Shown: piece by piece, positions 1 through 13,039 of the stretch
How the letters are laid out: each line of letters starts with the position of its first letter
Numbering within the stretch: position 1 is the stretch's first letter
Source of the DNA: Elmis aenea
Taxonomy: Eukaryota; Arthropoda; Insecta; Coleoptera; Elmidae
Direction of reading: 5' to 3'
NCBI GenBank assembly: GCA_947652605.1
Contig: OX393577.1
Location: 3,410,868-3,474,867, forward strand
Length of the DNA stretch: 64,000 bases
The notes under the pieces: generated by a model
Seen by the model: the letters and a program-made list of their open reading frames with translations, nothing else
What the model was told of the DNA's origin: nothing
The model's database searches: none
Made by a program: the position numbers and the translations under genes

Positions 1-470
1 TGATCCCGACTTATTTCATTAATTAGTTCACGTCAACCGTTAGTAATAAATATGTAAGGGAAGGATTCGTGGTAAATGGTACAAAACATAAATAGTGGTT
101 ACATCCGACCCAAATCTAATGTGTTTATATTAACTTACGGTTCACCTCAACCCTCGAACACGGAAAATAGGTAAGTGATGATAGATTCCAAATATTTAAA
201 ACAAATTGAATTCTTTTTAACTCAATTTTTTGAAGAACCTTTTCTCAATTACAGAATTTTCTTTTCATTTTTTTTTTATGGCGTTCGTTACAAGTATTTT
301 TGCCGTGGTTTATTTCCAGTGTCCTGGTCTTCTTGCTGCATTCTCAATCCTTCGTATCAAACTTCTTACATCTTTCTCTCATCGGCCTATGCAATACACA
401 ACTTCTAGAGTAAATTGCGTTCTTTGCTTATATTTCACCTTTCCTCGTTGTTGATTTAGGCACCAACATA
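1..470. other. No recognisable feature
   Basis: AT-rich sequence. Short open frames here show no family motifs and overlap each other in different frames. I see no gene or repeat end before the mariner boundary. Confidence 0.5.
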
Positions 471-472
471 TA

Positions 473-1735
473 CGTGGTCTGTCCCAAAAATAATGAGAAT
501 GATTTTAATACGCAGTTTAGAAGGACCAGGAAAAAGAAATGGTGGTTGAGGCAGGTGTAGGGGGAACCCAAGTATACAGTTAGACCATACTCGGTTGAGT
601 CCGCACTTTTTTACCAGTTGGAATGTTAGCAATGTGCGTAGTAGTTTTTGTGTCTTGTCAGGGGCGAAAATGCAGAGCAGTCTGGAGCAGCGCTACACGA
701 TCAAGTTCGAAACTCGGAAAATTTGGTTCCGTAACGTTACAGCTGTTGAGAATAGCTTATGGGGATGCTATTTTGTCTTGTCCGAATCTTCAGGTGGCAC
801 AAGGCGTTTAAGGACGAAAGGGAAAGCGTTGAGGACTAGCAGTTTGCAGGGCGTCGTTCAAGTTCAAGAACTGAGAACAATGTGGCTCGTGTAAAGGCTG
901 TTCTGAAAAGGGGCCGACGTTTGAATGTGCGTTTAATTGCAGAGGAGGTAGGACTACCAATAACGGACGTCTACCGAATTATTACTGAAGATCTGCACAT
1001 GAGAAACATTTGTGCGAAGCTGGTTCCCAAAAATTTATCCGATGAACTAAAGGACAATCGTGTGTTGGTTTCTCGCGAACTCTTGGATCGTGTGTGATAA
1101 CCGGAGATGAAAGTTGGGTTTTCGAGTACGATCCCACAACCAAAAGACAGAAGTCAGAGTGGCACACTTTCCAGTCACTTGGTCCAAAAAAAAACCCACT
1201 TGAGCAAATCAAGAGTGAAAATCATGCTCAATTTTTTAAATTCAAAGGGAGTTAGTCAAAAAGATTTTTGCACCCGGACAGACTGTGAATCAAACATTTT
1301 ACGTACAGGTACTCAAGAGTTTAAAAGACAGAGTTGTGCGTGTCCGCCGTGAAATTGCAAACACGTGATTCCTTCACCACGACAATGCGCCAAGCAAGTC
1401 ACACACCAATCGCTGGCACAAAGTAATATTCAACGCTTCCCCAGCCACCGTACAGCCCCGACGTGGCTTCGTGCGATTTTTTTTTATTCCCCAAGCTTAA
1501 AACCCACCTAAAAGGATCATTTTGGGACCGTTGAGAACGTTCAGGCAGCTGCGACGAAGGCTTTAAGCAACATCTCAAGCAAAGACTTCCTCCACTGTTA
1601 TGAAGAGTGGCAGCAACGCTGGAAGCGCTGTTTTCAATTACAAAGAGTCTATTTTAAAGGGGATAAACTGTAATAGCATGTATGTCCAATAATAAAAAAA
1701 AAAAATCATTTTTTTTACTTTTGGGACAGACCACG
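473..1735 (+). mobile_element. mariner element, end-complete but coding-dead
   Basis: The element is bounded by terminal inverted repeats: CGTGGTCTGTCCCAAAA on the left and its reverse complement on the right. It is flanked by the TA dinucleotide that this superfamily duplicates (471-472 and 1736-1737). Its length of 1263 bp is about that of a full mariner. Everything between the ends reads as a broken mariner transposase on the plus strand, so this is a whole copy that decayed in place and not an internal-deletion derivative. A copy like this could be mobilised only in trans, and the ends already differ by single bases. Confidence 0.92.
670..1672 (+). pseudogene. Broken mariner transposase
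   Basis: Mariner transposases cut and paste DNA at TA sites with a D,D34D catalytic triad. Here the pieces lie in order but in several frames. An N-terminal segment (680-800) contains LRIAYGDA. A helix-turn-helix segment (882-1097) contains RLNVRLIAEEVG and ITEDLHMRNICAKLVP. The first aspartate block GDESW is near 1100. The second block HHDNAP is near 1378, and the third block YSPDVASCDFFLFPKLK near 1452-1505. At least three frameshifts and several stops separate these segments, so no functional protein is possible. The D34D-type FLFPKLK block assigns it to mariner proper, not Tc1. Confidence 0.9.
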
Positions 1736-1737
1736 TA

Positions 1738-3940
1738 CATTTAAATTGTGTGTAAAATTTAAGTGATTTTCGTATATTGATTTGTTTTGGAATTGCTAAG
1801 ATTACTCCGATAATTTACAATGTACAAGTTACTATAAAACAAATCGCTTCGCAATTTGTGGTCCAGTCATTATTTTTGATGCTAATTTGAAAGGTATCCT
1901 ATTGATTCAAGACCAACGAAACAATACAATTGGACGAATAAACAAATACTGAGTAGAATAAGTGCGTACCGTCGTTATCCGAAAGCATTAGCGACAATCA
2001 AGCAGATTAAACAACGAAAACAATAAATGTATGGCCAAACCAGCTAGCTAGATTATACACCGGCTGGGCACCAAGCATAAAGGTCTTTAACGGCGGGTCA
2101 GAACGTTAGGCGACTGTTTATTAACAAGATCTAATATAATATATTTTGCCATTTTGACTCGTTACTTATCACGACAAGCACAACATTAACGCCATTATAT
2201 TCTCTGTTCTTCTGTAAAACATTTTTATCTTGTTAGGAATCGAAGAAGTTTATTCTAGAAAGACGGTGATTTTAAATTTGAACAGCTCTTAAAACGTGAA
2301 GCTGAAATCTACTTTAGCGTAAACTCGATTTACCAAAAAAAAAAACACTTAATGTTGTTCTATTTATAAAATGGGACCTCGCCATCAAAGACTGGTATGC
2401 CTTGCCATTTCTCGTATCGTGGCGACGCCCTTTGTCATATTACTTTTTTTTTTTTTTTTTGAAAGCCCTAATATTTGTAGATAGATGTACAATACGAGCT
2501 ATAAAATGAGGGTTATTTCAAAGTACTCGACCGTTTTGTTTATTCGTCTTTTTTCCTACTTTGTGAACATATTGGAGCTTTTTTACAGAAAATGAAAACA
2601 GAAATGAATGATGATCATACGAATACGACATTGCATGCTTCATAAATTTGACGAAAAGACAATTGTGAGAACGCAAAGCTTATGTGGTATTATTGCAGGT
2701 GTCTCAAAGTTTTAAAAATGTTGGCAGTCGTTTGATTGAGAATGATTGAATGATGAATGATTTAACCATAAAAATAAAAACTCTTAATTTTGAGAAAAAT
2801 GCAAAATTTCGAACGTTTGTAATTTTTTTTTTGGGAAATTTATTTCGGGTGTAATGTTTGTTATGCGTAATTTCTTTGTATTACCATGTCATAAAATGTT
2901 TTTACACTGTATGTTGAATAAAGTGTGTTAAATAAGTTTAAATATAAGTGCTGCAATATATTTTTTGCTATGAAGCTGTAACCGTACTTTTATCGCTAGA
3001 AATAAAATAAAACTTTTTTTAAGACTTAACATAGATCAAGTCTAAGTCGTACAAAAAGAACGAAATTGTTAAAATACGTCGTCTACGTAAAGCATATAAA
3101 AAGTTTTATATCTAGAACAGCTGCTTACATTTACAACTTATAAAGCTTTTTGGATTTGCTGTGTATTAAAGTTTTTTGCACGAGTTAGCACAAATATTTG
3201 TGGAGAAATGTTTGGGCAATAACTTTTATTCTAGACGGTTACCAGAAATAAATAACTTCGCCTCAACTAAGACGGAATAACGCGTCCAGTAACGTTAGAT
3301 GTAGGGTCACTTTTATGAAGTTTTAGAACGTACTTTTAACGCACGTTTAAAATTCACCTTACAAACTCGCAACCTTCCTACACGACAAGAATTTATTTTG
3401 AACTGGTATGAATTCATATGGAAACTGGGGAACATGTGTAATACGCAAACGGATGGAAACTACAACGATAATAAATTCATTAGGGTTTTTCGTGCAGGGA
3501 CCTGCTGAGACTTTTCTTGTGCGTAAGAATGCAAAGCTAACACTGATGTATCGACTTGCCATATATTCTGTTTATCATATACAAACCTAAGTTTGTTCAA
3601 GGTATTACTAGACGCTAGATTGACCTCTATCAGTATTTATCTTTTGTTGCCAAGTTGTTTTTAAATTGTTATAAAAAGTATTGGGTATCTATTCAAGATT
3701 TAAAAGCTTTATGAGCCATGTACACATTTTCAACCTTACAAATATACGTTGTATTTAGTCAAAAATATCAAAACGGAAAACAAGCCAGTCTGTTAAAATC
3801 AGTTTTTCCTAAAATATAGTTTTTGCTCCTGAACGTCACAAAATTTCATTGTTTGAAAAATTTTATTTTTGTCATAAAATAAATTAATATATTGAAGAAT
3901 AGCAATACAAAATAATTAATGCTTTTATGTAGCAAAAACC
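1738..3940. other. No recognisable gene
   Basis: About 2.2 kb of AT-rich DNA with homopolymer runs (a run of T near 2447-2461). The one pair of overlapping opposite-strand frames near 3360-3590 shows no family resemblance. I see no repeat boundaries. Confidence 0.5.
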
Positions 3941-4474
3941 ATTTTTTTAAATTTAAAAATTAATAGAGTTTATAACACTGCAATCTGGTCTTTGAGACCA
4001 CTGAGCAGTTTATTTCTAGCCTAAATTAATAATGTTCAAACTTAGTCTAAGGTTTACCCAATAGTAGCCCTTAGTTTGCTAAGATAATATAGGTACACTA
4101 ATTATTAACGTGCACACAACCGCACCGTCTCTGCTTTTAAACTATTGCTTAAACTAACTCAAGAGTTTTAACCCTTTTAAGTATTCTTACTAATCCTGTA
4201 GTGTCCAGGAACTGGATCGCCTCGACGTTTACATGTTGATGGAGCCTTTCTTCGTGGCTCTTGGCAAAATTCTTAATGGTGTTGGTTACAGTGTCCATGT
4301 TGAGGTCCCGATGTATGTGTCACTATTTCTTCAATACCATGGTGCATCAGCGATGTTCCTTAGTGTTTTTTCTGGAATCTCTGGATGGTCTGAATATTAC
4401 TCTGTTTGGTGCATCCCCATAGCTGTATCCCATATGACCAAACAGGCTTTAAAATTTGCTTATAAAGCAAAAGT
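3941..4474 (-). pseudogene. Jockey-like LINE 3' end (RT C-terminus plus 3' UTR)
   Basis: Read on the minus strand, 4474 down to about 4156 encodes the C-terminal end of a Jockey-like reverse transcriptase. It begins LLLYKQILKPVWSYGIQLWG, continues QRFQKKTLRNIADAPWY and ends VKTLELV followed by a stop. At least two frame changes occur after the APWY block. The remaining 215 bases to 3941 are the 3' UTR, because the same stretch recurs at 47847-48055 next to a second copy of the same terminal codons. The copy is a 5'-truncated insertion. The 100-residue plus-strand open frame over this region is only its antisense. Confidence 0.8.
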
Positions 4475-4655
4475 TAATTATGTAGGGAGAGGGATGAATT
4501 CCTATCGATTAGCCAGTATATTTTTTTATATTTGATACCTATTTCTTCCCTTTTTTTCTACTAACAAACGTTATAAATAAATAACGACAAAAGCTTCATA
4601 AGATAACCTGAAAATAAAATCTAATTGTTGATGAAATCATGCATCATGTATAGTA

Positions 4656-5879
4656 CAGGGTGGTCCAAATTCGATGGGATTGCATGGGTATCTCGGTTAA
4701 TATTTAAGATAGAGAAACGGTTAAATTACCAAAAATGTGCAGTTTCTTGAGACAAACTCAGAACCGTTTTCAAAAATATTCTATCATTTCCGGTTTTCGA
4801 GTTATCGAATAAAAAGTGTTTTTTTGTCATATTAATAATGTGTCATATTTCCGTTATTGTTGTAAATATCAAAAATATTTATTAAGATTATTTTTGTATA
4901 TTTTTATGTTTAATTTGATTATACTAAAAAAAAAACTTTTACGCTCGCCGTTCAAAAGTTGTGACACAAACTTACCTTTTTTTAAATAGAAACGATAGTT
5001 GGCTATGACCTATTTAAATTCCTCATTTTTTTCTCATTTCAAATATATAAGGGTTGATGTATTTATTTTCAACAATACGCAAGTAATGAAGGTTTTTTAG
5101 TTTTTTTTTAAAAGAAAATCATAGTAGGCTGTGAAAACAAAAAATAAACAAGGTGTAAAACCTTATAAAACTCATGTGGTACAAGTTATCAAGGTTTTTT
5201 TAATTTGTTATTGAGATAAATACGAAATTTTTTGAACATAAGATAAACAACAATATCCTACATTACTGCTGATACCGACTATATCGTTGTTTTCTTATTT
5301 TCAAATATTTACAATGTTTATCTCCACAACAAATTAAAAAACCTTGGTAACTTGTACCACATGAGTTTTGTAAGGTTTTACACCTTGTTTGGTATTTGTT
5401 TTCATAGCCTACTATGATTTTCTTAGAAAAAAAACCTAAAAAACCTTCATAACTTGCGTATTATTAAAAATAAATACATCGACCCTTATATATTTGGAAT
5501 GAGAAAAAAATGAGGATTTTAAATAGGTCATAGCCAACTATCATTTCCGTTTAAAAAAAGGTAAGTTTGTGTCATAACTTTTTAACGGCGAGCGTAAATT
5601 ATTTTTTTTAGTATAATCAAATTAAACATAAAAATATCCAAAAACAATCTTAATAAATATTTTTGATATTTAAAACAATAACGGAGATGTGACACATTAT
5701 TAATATGACAAAAAAACACTTTTTATTCGATAACTCGAAAACCGGAAATGATAGAATATTTTTGAAAACGGTTCTGAGTTTGTCTCAAAAAACTGCACAT
5801 TTTTGGTAATTTAACCGTTTCTCTATCTTAAATATTAACCGAGATACCCATGCAATCCCATCGAATTTGGACCACCCTG
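4656..5879. mobile_element. Foldback element A, copy 1 (CAGGGTGGTCC ends)
   Basis: A 1224-bp near-perfect inverted repeat flanked by TA on both sides (4654-4655, 5880-5881). It starts CAGGGTGGTCCAAATTCG and ends with the complement. The arms are about 600 bases each and meet near 5268 with almost no spacer. There is no coding sequence. Each arm carries a GGGTATCTCG block about 30 bases in and GTTGGCTATGA starting 342 bases (left) or 341 bases (right) from the terminus. A second copy of exactly the same length is at 11233-12456. This is a non-autonomous element, probably mobilised by a Tc1/mariner-type transposase such as the one at 63241. Confidence 0.88.
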
Positions 5880-5881
5880 TA

Positions 5882-7371
5882 CAAAGTTTTGTGAAAAATG
5901 TGCTTCACTTGAAATTGTAGCATAGATTAATATCCTTTAATAATATTATAGTCAACTACCAAGCATGCCATTGAATAGCACAGTGACAATTAAAATTTTA
6001 CGTAAACAATTTTAGCTTAGAAAAATATGTCCCGGATTCTGCACACTGCATATTTGTGTGTCTAATTATTCAGTGTCATACGGGCTTCGAAGTATTGATC
6101 TAAAAAGGTTTTCATGCCATCCATTATTGATCATTCACAGCAAACAAATCTGTTTGAGATGGAGACACAAGCATCTGTATTCATAGTCTGTCTGGGATAG
6201 AATACGTATTTGCTACACTTAAACTTATTTATACGCTAAAGAACAAAAGATATTTGGTGAGATTTTTTTTGGAACTACCTGAGCTGTATGTGTGCCCACT
6301 GGATGTAAACGAATGTGACAAATTACCGGTAGAGTTCTTTCTTGGGTTTTTAAAGCCATGTTGTAAGATCCAATGTTTCGGCTGAAGAAAATATATTCAG
6401 CGTTTATGGATGCGGGTCACATTTAAAAAAATTTAAACTTAGTAATTCTAACGCACTGTTTCAAGCTTTTAAGATCGTTATGTTTGTGTATTTTTCAGGT
6501 TGTAGTTAATTAAAACACTTCAAAGTGTACAATAAAGAATTTGTTTTCTTTGTAGTATTAAAACAAAGGCCATGTAATAAAATTAGACTTATTTCGGAGC
6601 GCTGAGTTCCTGAAAAGTTTGGGGGCTTGTGTTTAAAAATTCATGTTAAAGCTCGTGGAATTTATAAAGAAAAGTCATTGACCTATCTGCGCACACAAAA
6701 GAATACTCATTTGCAGACAGCTTCGTAATAAATTTGTAATACTATCTTATCCACATGTGTTTATCGACAGTTATACAATTTAGTAACAAAGAAAAGCTAA
6801 GAAACGTGGAAATTAAAATCAAAAATATAACCATTTAAAGATCAATAGATAAAAAATATATTTTCTTGTTAATAAACTACAAAATTATTGCACTGAGGAC
6901 ACTTTCATGCTGTATTAAGGATAGATTAAAAGCATATACGTATAGCAAGTATAGAACAGTATAGAGTTCAAACTGACGAAACATGAACTACAGCAGACAG
7001 TGAAAAATATCTTTAGAATTTGTATCACGAAGTAAAAGGCGCTAAACTTAATTTTTAAAACGTTCTGGTAGATAAATGTGGAAACTTTTTAGATAAAAAG
7101 TATATCTAGAACTGTACTGCGCATTAAGAGAATAAAAAACGGGCATTATTCAAATGTTAGGCCATTAAAAGGCAAACTAAAAACTGCATTAAAGTGGATA
7201 TATATAACTTATTTTAAATGGTATCGGTAATATGCTAGAAGAAGGTAATAAATCTGCGGTTTCTTTACTTTTTATAACAGACAACTGGGAGACAATTTTA
7301 AAACTTTTCGGACGATAACTCGATGCAGCAGAATGATTCTAATTACTGCTGCAGCTTCCAGTTAATCTTTA
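5882..7371. other. No recognisable gene
   Basis: About 1.5 kb of AT-rich sequence between two mobile elements. I see no open frame with family motifs and no repeat ends. Confidence 0.5.
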
Positions 7372-7373
7372 TA

Positions 7374-8792
7374 CAGGGTGTTGACGTACATAGGACTTTA
7401 CTATGCAATGCAGTTGCAAATATTGGCTCCCCTGATTACTTATCTTGTTTGTAAAAATGTCTTAAAGATCATCAAGACTAGTTCCAAGACTGTGGTTTCG
7501 TTGTCATTTTTATTAAGTGTACTGCCAGCTTTATGCTTTAATAATTACTACAGTCTACAGTATTTATTGAGAGAATATGTAATTGGCAATATCACAAAAT
7601 ATTAGGAGGGCGAAATATTTAAAGTTAGTAATGACAACTTAATTACAAAATTATACAAATTTATTCGTGTTGGGGAATTCATTTCAACAGACGTTCCTAA
7701 AGTGTGCTGTGTGCGTAAATAAGTGATAAAGCAAGTGGAACATCTAAACAGCAAATTCAGTTTTATGAACAAGTCCCAATTGACGTGGACTCGGTACCTT
7801 TACTAAGTAGTCTGGTATCCAGGCTGCTAAAAGGTTGGGATGAAGAGACAATCTTTCTTGATATTTGGCACTAAAACTTTGGATCACATTTTGCACTGAG
7901 CACATATGAAGATCTCGCTGTATAACTTCATTAGTAACATACCATGGTGCGTTGGTTAATATTTTGGCCTGAAATCGTTGTAAAATTTCTATGTTAGAGT
8001 TGCTTCTTGAACTCCACAGTTGTATTCCGTACGTCCATATTGGCTTTAATATCGTTTTATACATTAGTAGTTTGTTATCGATCGACAGTTGTGTTTCTGC
8101 CAATAAGCCAGTACAACTTTCTAAATTGCACTCCCAGCTGTTTACGTTTCATCCATATGTTTCCGCCATGCCAGTCTGCTATCTAAGTGCATTCCCAGAT
8201 ATTTTGTGTCTTCTGTTTGCGGAAAAAAGTACGGTTTAGCGAGACGGCGGGGCAGGTGTCTCTACGCATAGTAAAAGTAACATGTGTTGACTTTGCTTCA
8301 TTAACTTTTATTCTCCAAACTTATAGCCATTTTGAGATCTTGTCGAGGTTTCTTTGCAGCATTTGCGATGCGATCGCTGGATCTGTGTGTGAGGCCAATA
8401 CCGCTGTATCGTCGGCAAAGATAGCTACCATGTCGTTCCACTGTTGGAAGGTCGGCGGTATAAAGCAAGTAGAGGACGAGTCCAAGGACGCTTCCCTGCG
8501 GCACACCAGAGGTTATGGGAACGAGATTAGTTTGCTCCTAGTTAAATTACTTTGAAAAATCTGTCACTAAGATAGGATATTAAGATTTGGTGAAATGGAT
8601 GTGGTAGATCTTTCTTAATTTTGTAAAGTAAGTCTTTGTGCCAAACTTGCTTGAGTGATATCAAGGAAGGATGCCGAGCAGAACCTACTAAGCAGGTCTC
8701 AGAAAGGGGTATAATTTTTCTTATTTAAACTTCTTTGTAGCTCTTACCGTTTACGAGATCCCAATGACGGCCCTTCTATGTGCACCACCCTG
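7374..8792. mobile_element. CAGGGTG-ended element with a Jockey fragment inside
   Basis: The left end reads TACAGGGTGTTGACGTACAT (7372 on). Read inward from the right end, the sequence is CAGGGTGGTGCACATAG. The two ends are similar enough to be terminal repeats of one element. Read inward from 8792, the right end also carries GGGATCTCGTAAACGGTAAG, which is nearly identical to the subterminal block of the intact element at 62673. The interior is mostly a minus-strand Jockey fragment that must have entered later or replaced the original content. The flank at the right end is CA instead of TA. Pairing the two ends is an inference. Confidence 0.55.
7744..8667 (-). pseudogene. Jockey-like reverse transcriptase fragment
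   Basis: The minus strand carries ordered pieces of a Jockey-type RT. A degenerate AFDKVWH-like segment lies near 8620-8667. PQGSVLGLVLYLLYTADLPT is near 8490, and the catalytic FADDTAVLAS block near 8410. The C-terminal domain occupies 8103-7744, with KLLMYKTILKPIWTYGIQLW, QRFQAKILTNAPWYVTN and a terminal stop. Stops and frameshifts separate the blocks, so it is dead. The 5' part of the LINE (endonuclease, ORF1) is absent, as is usual after truncated reverse transcription. Confidence 0.88.
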
Positions 8793-9788
8793 CATATTTT
8801 TTTTTTTAAATGATCGTAAACAAGTATTAAAGGAATTATTAACCAAGTTTGAAATCTTAAAGTATCAAATCTTCATTTTAAAGTTTTTCTAATTAATTAA
8901 CCTTGTATATAGTTTTAGATAGGCTTCTATTAAGATAGCATTCAACGGTTCAATAAAGCAGATATAAGTTAGTGTGTTGATCAACGTTTGTTTACGAATA
9001 AAGTTTTAATCGCTGTCTCAACGCTAAATTTTGTAAGTGCTATACGCGTGAAGGATTATCCAACCATATTATTTCAAATAAACTTTAATTAGTGTTTGCT
9101 AAAGACGCATTACGCTCAAAAGCACAGAGGAGTTCTAAATAGCAAGTAAATTAACAAACAATAAAAGTTATTAATAAGTTATGTGTTGCCGGCAAAGTTC
9201 AATTAGCCTTATACACAGTTCGCGAAAACTCGAGTAAATGATTACCGTACATATCCGCTAGTTATTTGGAGTTATCTTGTCCCTTTTCAAGACAAAGTGA
9301 AGACGGCGCGAAACCAAAAAGCCAAAGGATCGGATTTATAATAAAACTTTTATACCACCCCAAGCTTAATTCAATGACAAAAAAAAGCTATTTATTTGCT
9401 TTACGTTTGTGTGAGTTTCTGAAGCACATTACTTCCGATTCATAGGCTCATTTAAGGTTTCTTTTTGAACTTGAGCGAGGTTAAAATGGGATCGCGAAAC
9501 AAGCCCTGGATTGTCCCTCTGATACAACGGTGTTAGATAAATTGTTGAAACAAGGTAACTTTGTAACAACTACGTTCAAATAGTTTCTTCAATCACTAAA
9601 TCGATACTTCCTGTTGTTGTTGGTAGAGATAAATTACTAAGATGACTTAGACAGTGCAATCTTCTTGTTACTTCATCTGTTCATTCTTAACAAAACCCAT
9701 TAACTATGAGAACTGTTAGAGAAAGGAAAACAATGTAAAATTAAACTTGATCAATTAAGAAAGCTGAAATTTAATTTCTTTTGATTAA
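8793..9788. other. No recognisable gene
   Basis: AT-rich spacer of about 1 kb. No coding or repeat structure recognised. Confidence 0.5.
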
Positions 9789-10250
9789 GGCAGTGTTTCT
9801 TAACTTATTTGTATTTTCGCCCCCCTGTTCTGTATAAAATTTAATTGTGCCCCCTTTACTAAATCGGTTTTTATTTCGCCCACTTTCAAACCTCTTGTTG
9901 TGGTATACTTCTCAAATCATAGCGCTTTTTCAGCGGTTTCGTTTGTGATGTTTTTCTCCGGAACCGTTCAAGATTTTTTCAAGAACTTTGCACAATTTTA
10001 CTTGCAAAGGCTGTGCGAATCGGTAAATAGAAAAATTTAAATTTTATCTCTGGTGGTTTCATGGCCAACGCGATCGCAAAAATTACTTTTATTATTCAAC
10101 TTTTCGGTTTTTTTCCCTATTTTGTCTTTGTAAATCATTAATGGCACGTTTAACTCTGCAAAACATTTATTTTTAATGTTCTTGATGCAATAAACACAGC
10201 CTTGATCAGATTCTAGCGAAAATATATTGTGACCCTCCCTTGTAAGTACC
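9789..10250 (-). repeat. hAT-like end joined to half of a palindromic dispersed repeat
   Basis: CAGTGTTTCTTAAC at 9789 resembles one hAT terminal inverted repeat, but no partner end is visible. From about 9895 to 10250 the sequence is the reverse complement of the repeat at 36111-36450. Shared landmarks include GCGATCGCGTTGG-like and GCAATAAACACAGCCTTGAT blocks. Here only one arm is present. The 75-residue open frame on the minus strand is part of this repeat and has no protein resemblance that I recognise. Confidence 0.6.
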
Positions 10251-11230
10251 ATAGCTGAAAACAACCAAAATGATACATTTTTCTTTTACGTACTAGATCG
10301 CATAAGTAATGGTTGTTCTAAAAATTTTTAGTAACGAAATATATCCAATGTGTATCAACACATGTCGATTCCTAGCTGAAATCTAATGTTGTAATACAGA
10401 TATGCACCACTTACAATTAGTTCTGATTCCATTAGTGTGGCAAATGTTATTGTTTGGTTCATAATTTGAAACAATACCTCTTGGATTAGCATGGGTTTAG
10501 ATCAGATTAACAATGGTCGGTTAACACTATTTGTAAACAAACATCTTGTCCGATTTCTGCAACAATGCAGTTATTTACGGTTGATTAATACACTTAGAAG
10601 AGAGTGCAAGAAAACGGCCAGAAGAATATTCATAGTGAATTAATTATTATTCGCTTTCCTGCCTAAAAATTGAAAAAGTGTTTAATTTGTTGTGCAATAA
10701 AATGAAACTGCTGATGTTAAATAATAAGCTAAATTTCACAGATTGAAGACTTTTTTTACTTTGCTTGCACATCAAGTGGAAACAGACTTATCGCTTAAGA
10801 CTGCCCAGCCAAAATCATGATAAGTTCACCCATCTGGATGCTAAAGTTGTAGCGTTTCTATTTGCTGTGTTATTATTGTTGTTTAAACAGTTTTTAAGCT
10901 TGGATATGTTCTGTCTTCTCAATACTACCAAATGGATGAAATAACTATGTTGTGTATTACAACATTATTATCGTAATAATAAACACAAAACTGTTTGCTC
11001 AAGTTGCACCAAACTTTTAAACTGTTAGGTTGTTACATGCAATGTCGAATACAGCACACCTAGGATAATGTTGCAGGTGAACAAGTGTATTCGTCGAGAA
11101 TCATTCACATTATGATGTGTCTGTAGGGTCCCTTATTTATACATGATTTTTTTAAATTATTTTTCATTTGATCTCACCCCCTAAAAAGTTTACAGTTGAT
11201 ATAATAAGAATCACACATCAAATATATCAG
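10251..11230. other. No recognisable gene
   Basis: AT-rich spacer. A stretch near 11139-11182 (TACATGATTTTTTTAAATTA and on to GATCTCACC) recurs near 12534-12578, on the other side of foldback element A copy 2. Confidence 0.45.
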
Positions 11231-11232
11231 TA

Positions 11233-12456
11233 CAGGGTGGTCCAAATTCGATGGGATTGCATGGGTATCTCGGTTTATATTTAAGATAGAGAAACGGTTA
11301 AATTACCAAAAATGTGCAGTTTTTTGAGATAAACTCAGAACCGTTTTCAAAAATATTCTATCATTTCCGGTTTTCGAGTTATCGAATAAAAAGTGTTTTT
11401 TTGTCATATTAATAATGTGTCATATCTCCGTTATTGTAATAAATATCAAAAGTGTTTATTAAGATTATTTTTGGATATTTTTATGTTTAATTTGATTATA
11501 CCAAAAAAAAAAAAAATTACGCTCGCCGTTAAAAAGTTATGACACAAACTTACCTTTTTTTAAATAGAAACGATAGTTGGCTATGACCTATTTAAATTCC
11601 TCATTTTTTTCTCATTTCAAATATATAAGGGTTGATGTATTTATTTTCAACAATACGCAAGTTATGAAGGTTTTTTAGTTTTTTTTTTAAGAAAATCATA
11701 GTAGGCTGTGAAAACAATAAATAAACAAGGTGTAAAACCTTATAAAACTCATGTGGTACAAGTTACCAATGTTTTTTAATTTGTTATTGAGATAAATACG
11801 AAATTTTTTGAACATAAGATAAACAACAATATCCTACATTACTGCTGATACCGACTATATCGTTGTTTTCTTATTTTCAAATATTTACAATGTTTATCTC
11901 CACAAAAAATTAAAAAACCTTGGTAACTTGTACCACATGAGTTTTGTAAGGTTTTACACCTGGTTTGGTTTTTGTTTTCATAGCCTACTATGATTTTCTT
12001 AGAAAAAAAACCTAAAAAACCTTCATAACTTGCGTATTATTAAAAATAAATACATCGACTCTTATATATTTGGAATGAGAAAAAAATGAGGAATTTAAAT
12101 AGGTCATAGCCAACTATCGTTTCTATTTAAAAAAAGGTAAGTTTGTGTCATAACTTTTTAACGGCGAGCGTAAAAATTTTTTTTTTAGTATAATCAAATT
12201 AAACATAAAAATATCCAAAAATAATCTTAATAAACATTTTTGATATTTACAACAATAACGGAGATATGACACATTATTAATATGACAAAAAAACACTTTT
12301 TATTCGATAACTCGAAAACCGGAAATGATAGAATATTTTTGAAAACTGTTCTGTGTTTGTCTCAAAAAACTGCAAATTTTTGGTAATTTAACCGTTTCTC
12401 TATCTTAAATATTAACCGAGATACCCATGCAATCCCATCGAATTTGGTCCACCTTG
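11233..12456. mobile_element. Foldback element A, copy 2
   Basis: Same family and same 1224-bp length as the copy at 4656-5879, again flanked by TA (11231-11232 and 12457-12458). The right terminus has decayed from CCCTG to CCTTG. The GTTGGCTATGA box lies 343 bases from the left terminus and 342 from the right. There are only scattered differences from copy 1, so both derive from a fairly recent master. No protein is encoded. Confidence 0.88.
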
Positions 12457-12458
12457 TA

Positions 12459-13039
12459 CGCTGACTTAATTCCTTCCCGTGGCGACAAGGGCTTTTAGTT
12501 TTTTAAAAACGTGTAATTTAAATATTTGTACCTACATGATTTTTTAAAAATTATTTTTTTTCGGTCTCACCTGAAAGTTCATTAAACCAAATAAAGTATA
12601 CTTATTTGCAAAAAAAAGGTACCACTTTTGTTAAAACTGTTTCAACTAAGCAACACAATATTGTATGTAATTTCTAGTTGTATTTATTTTGGTGTTATAA
12701 ACACGCTTTATAATGCTTATTGCGGAAGGCCAACAAAAGTGACGATAACGAGGCATCATAAAAATATAGAACTGGCCACAACCGGGGAAAATAATAAAAA
12801 TAAATCCGCACGTACAAAAACAATTATGACATCGATGGAAGCGAAGGAATCTTAAATCGAAGGCTATAAAGCTTTCTGCAGACATTGCGTGCAATCACAA
12901 CTAACACGAACGGAACAAACCACCACAAGAGATAATTGTTTGTTAAATTGTACAACTTTCCACCGACAAAATCTTTAACGGCTGGTCAACCCTCGTCTGT
13001 TTTTTACAATCAGGCAAATTCTTAATTTGGGTACGTACC
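12459..13039. other. Spacer between two transposons
   Basis: The start repeats a block found left of the foldback (see 11139-11182). The opposing 75- and 82-residue open frames at 12628-12894 have no recognisable motifs and overlap on both strands, as expected for chance frames. Confidence 0.45.

Noticed and set aside
4233..4535. 100-residue plus-strand open frame
   Set aside because: Antisense to a clear minus-strand Jockey RT C-terminus.
7991..8555. Plus-strand frames of 82 and 122 residues
   Set aside because: Antisense to the Jockey RT blocks on the minus strand.
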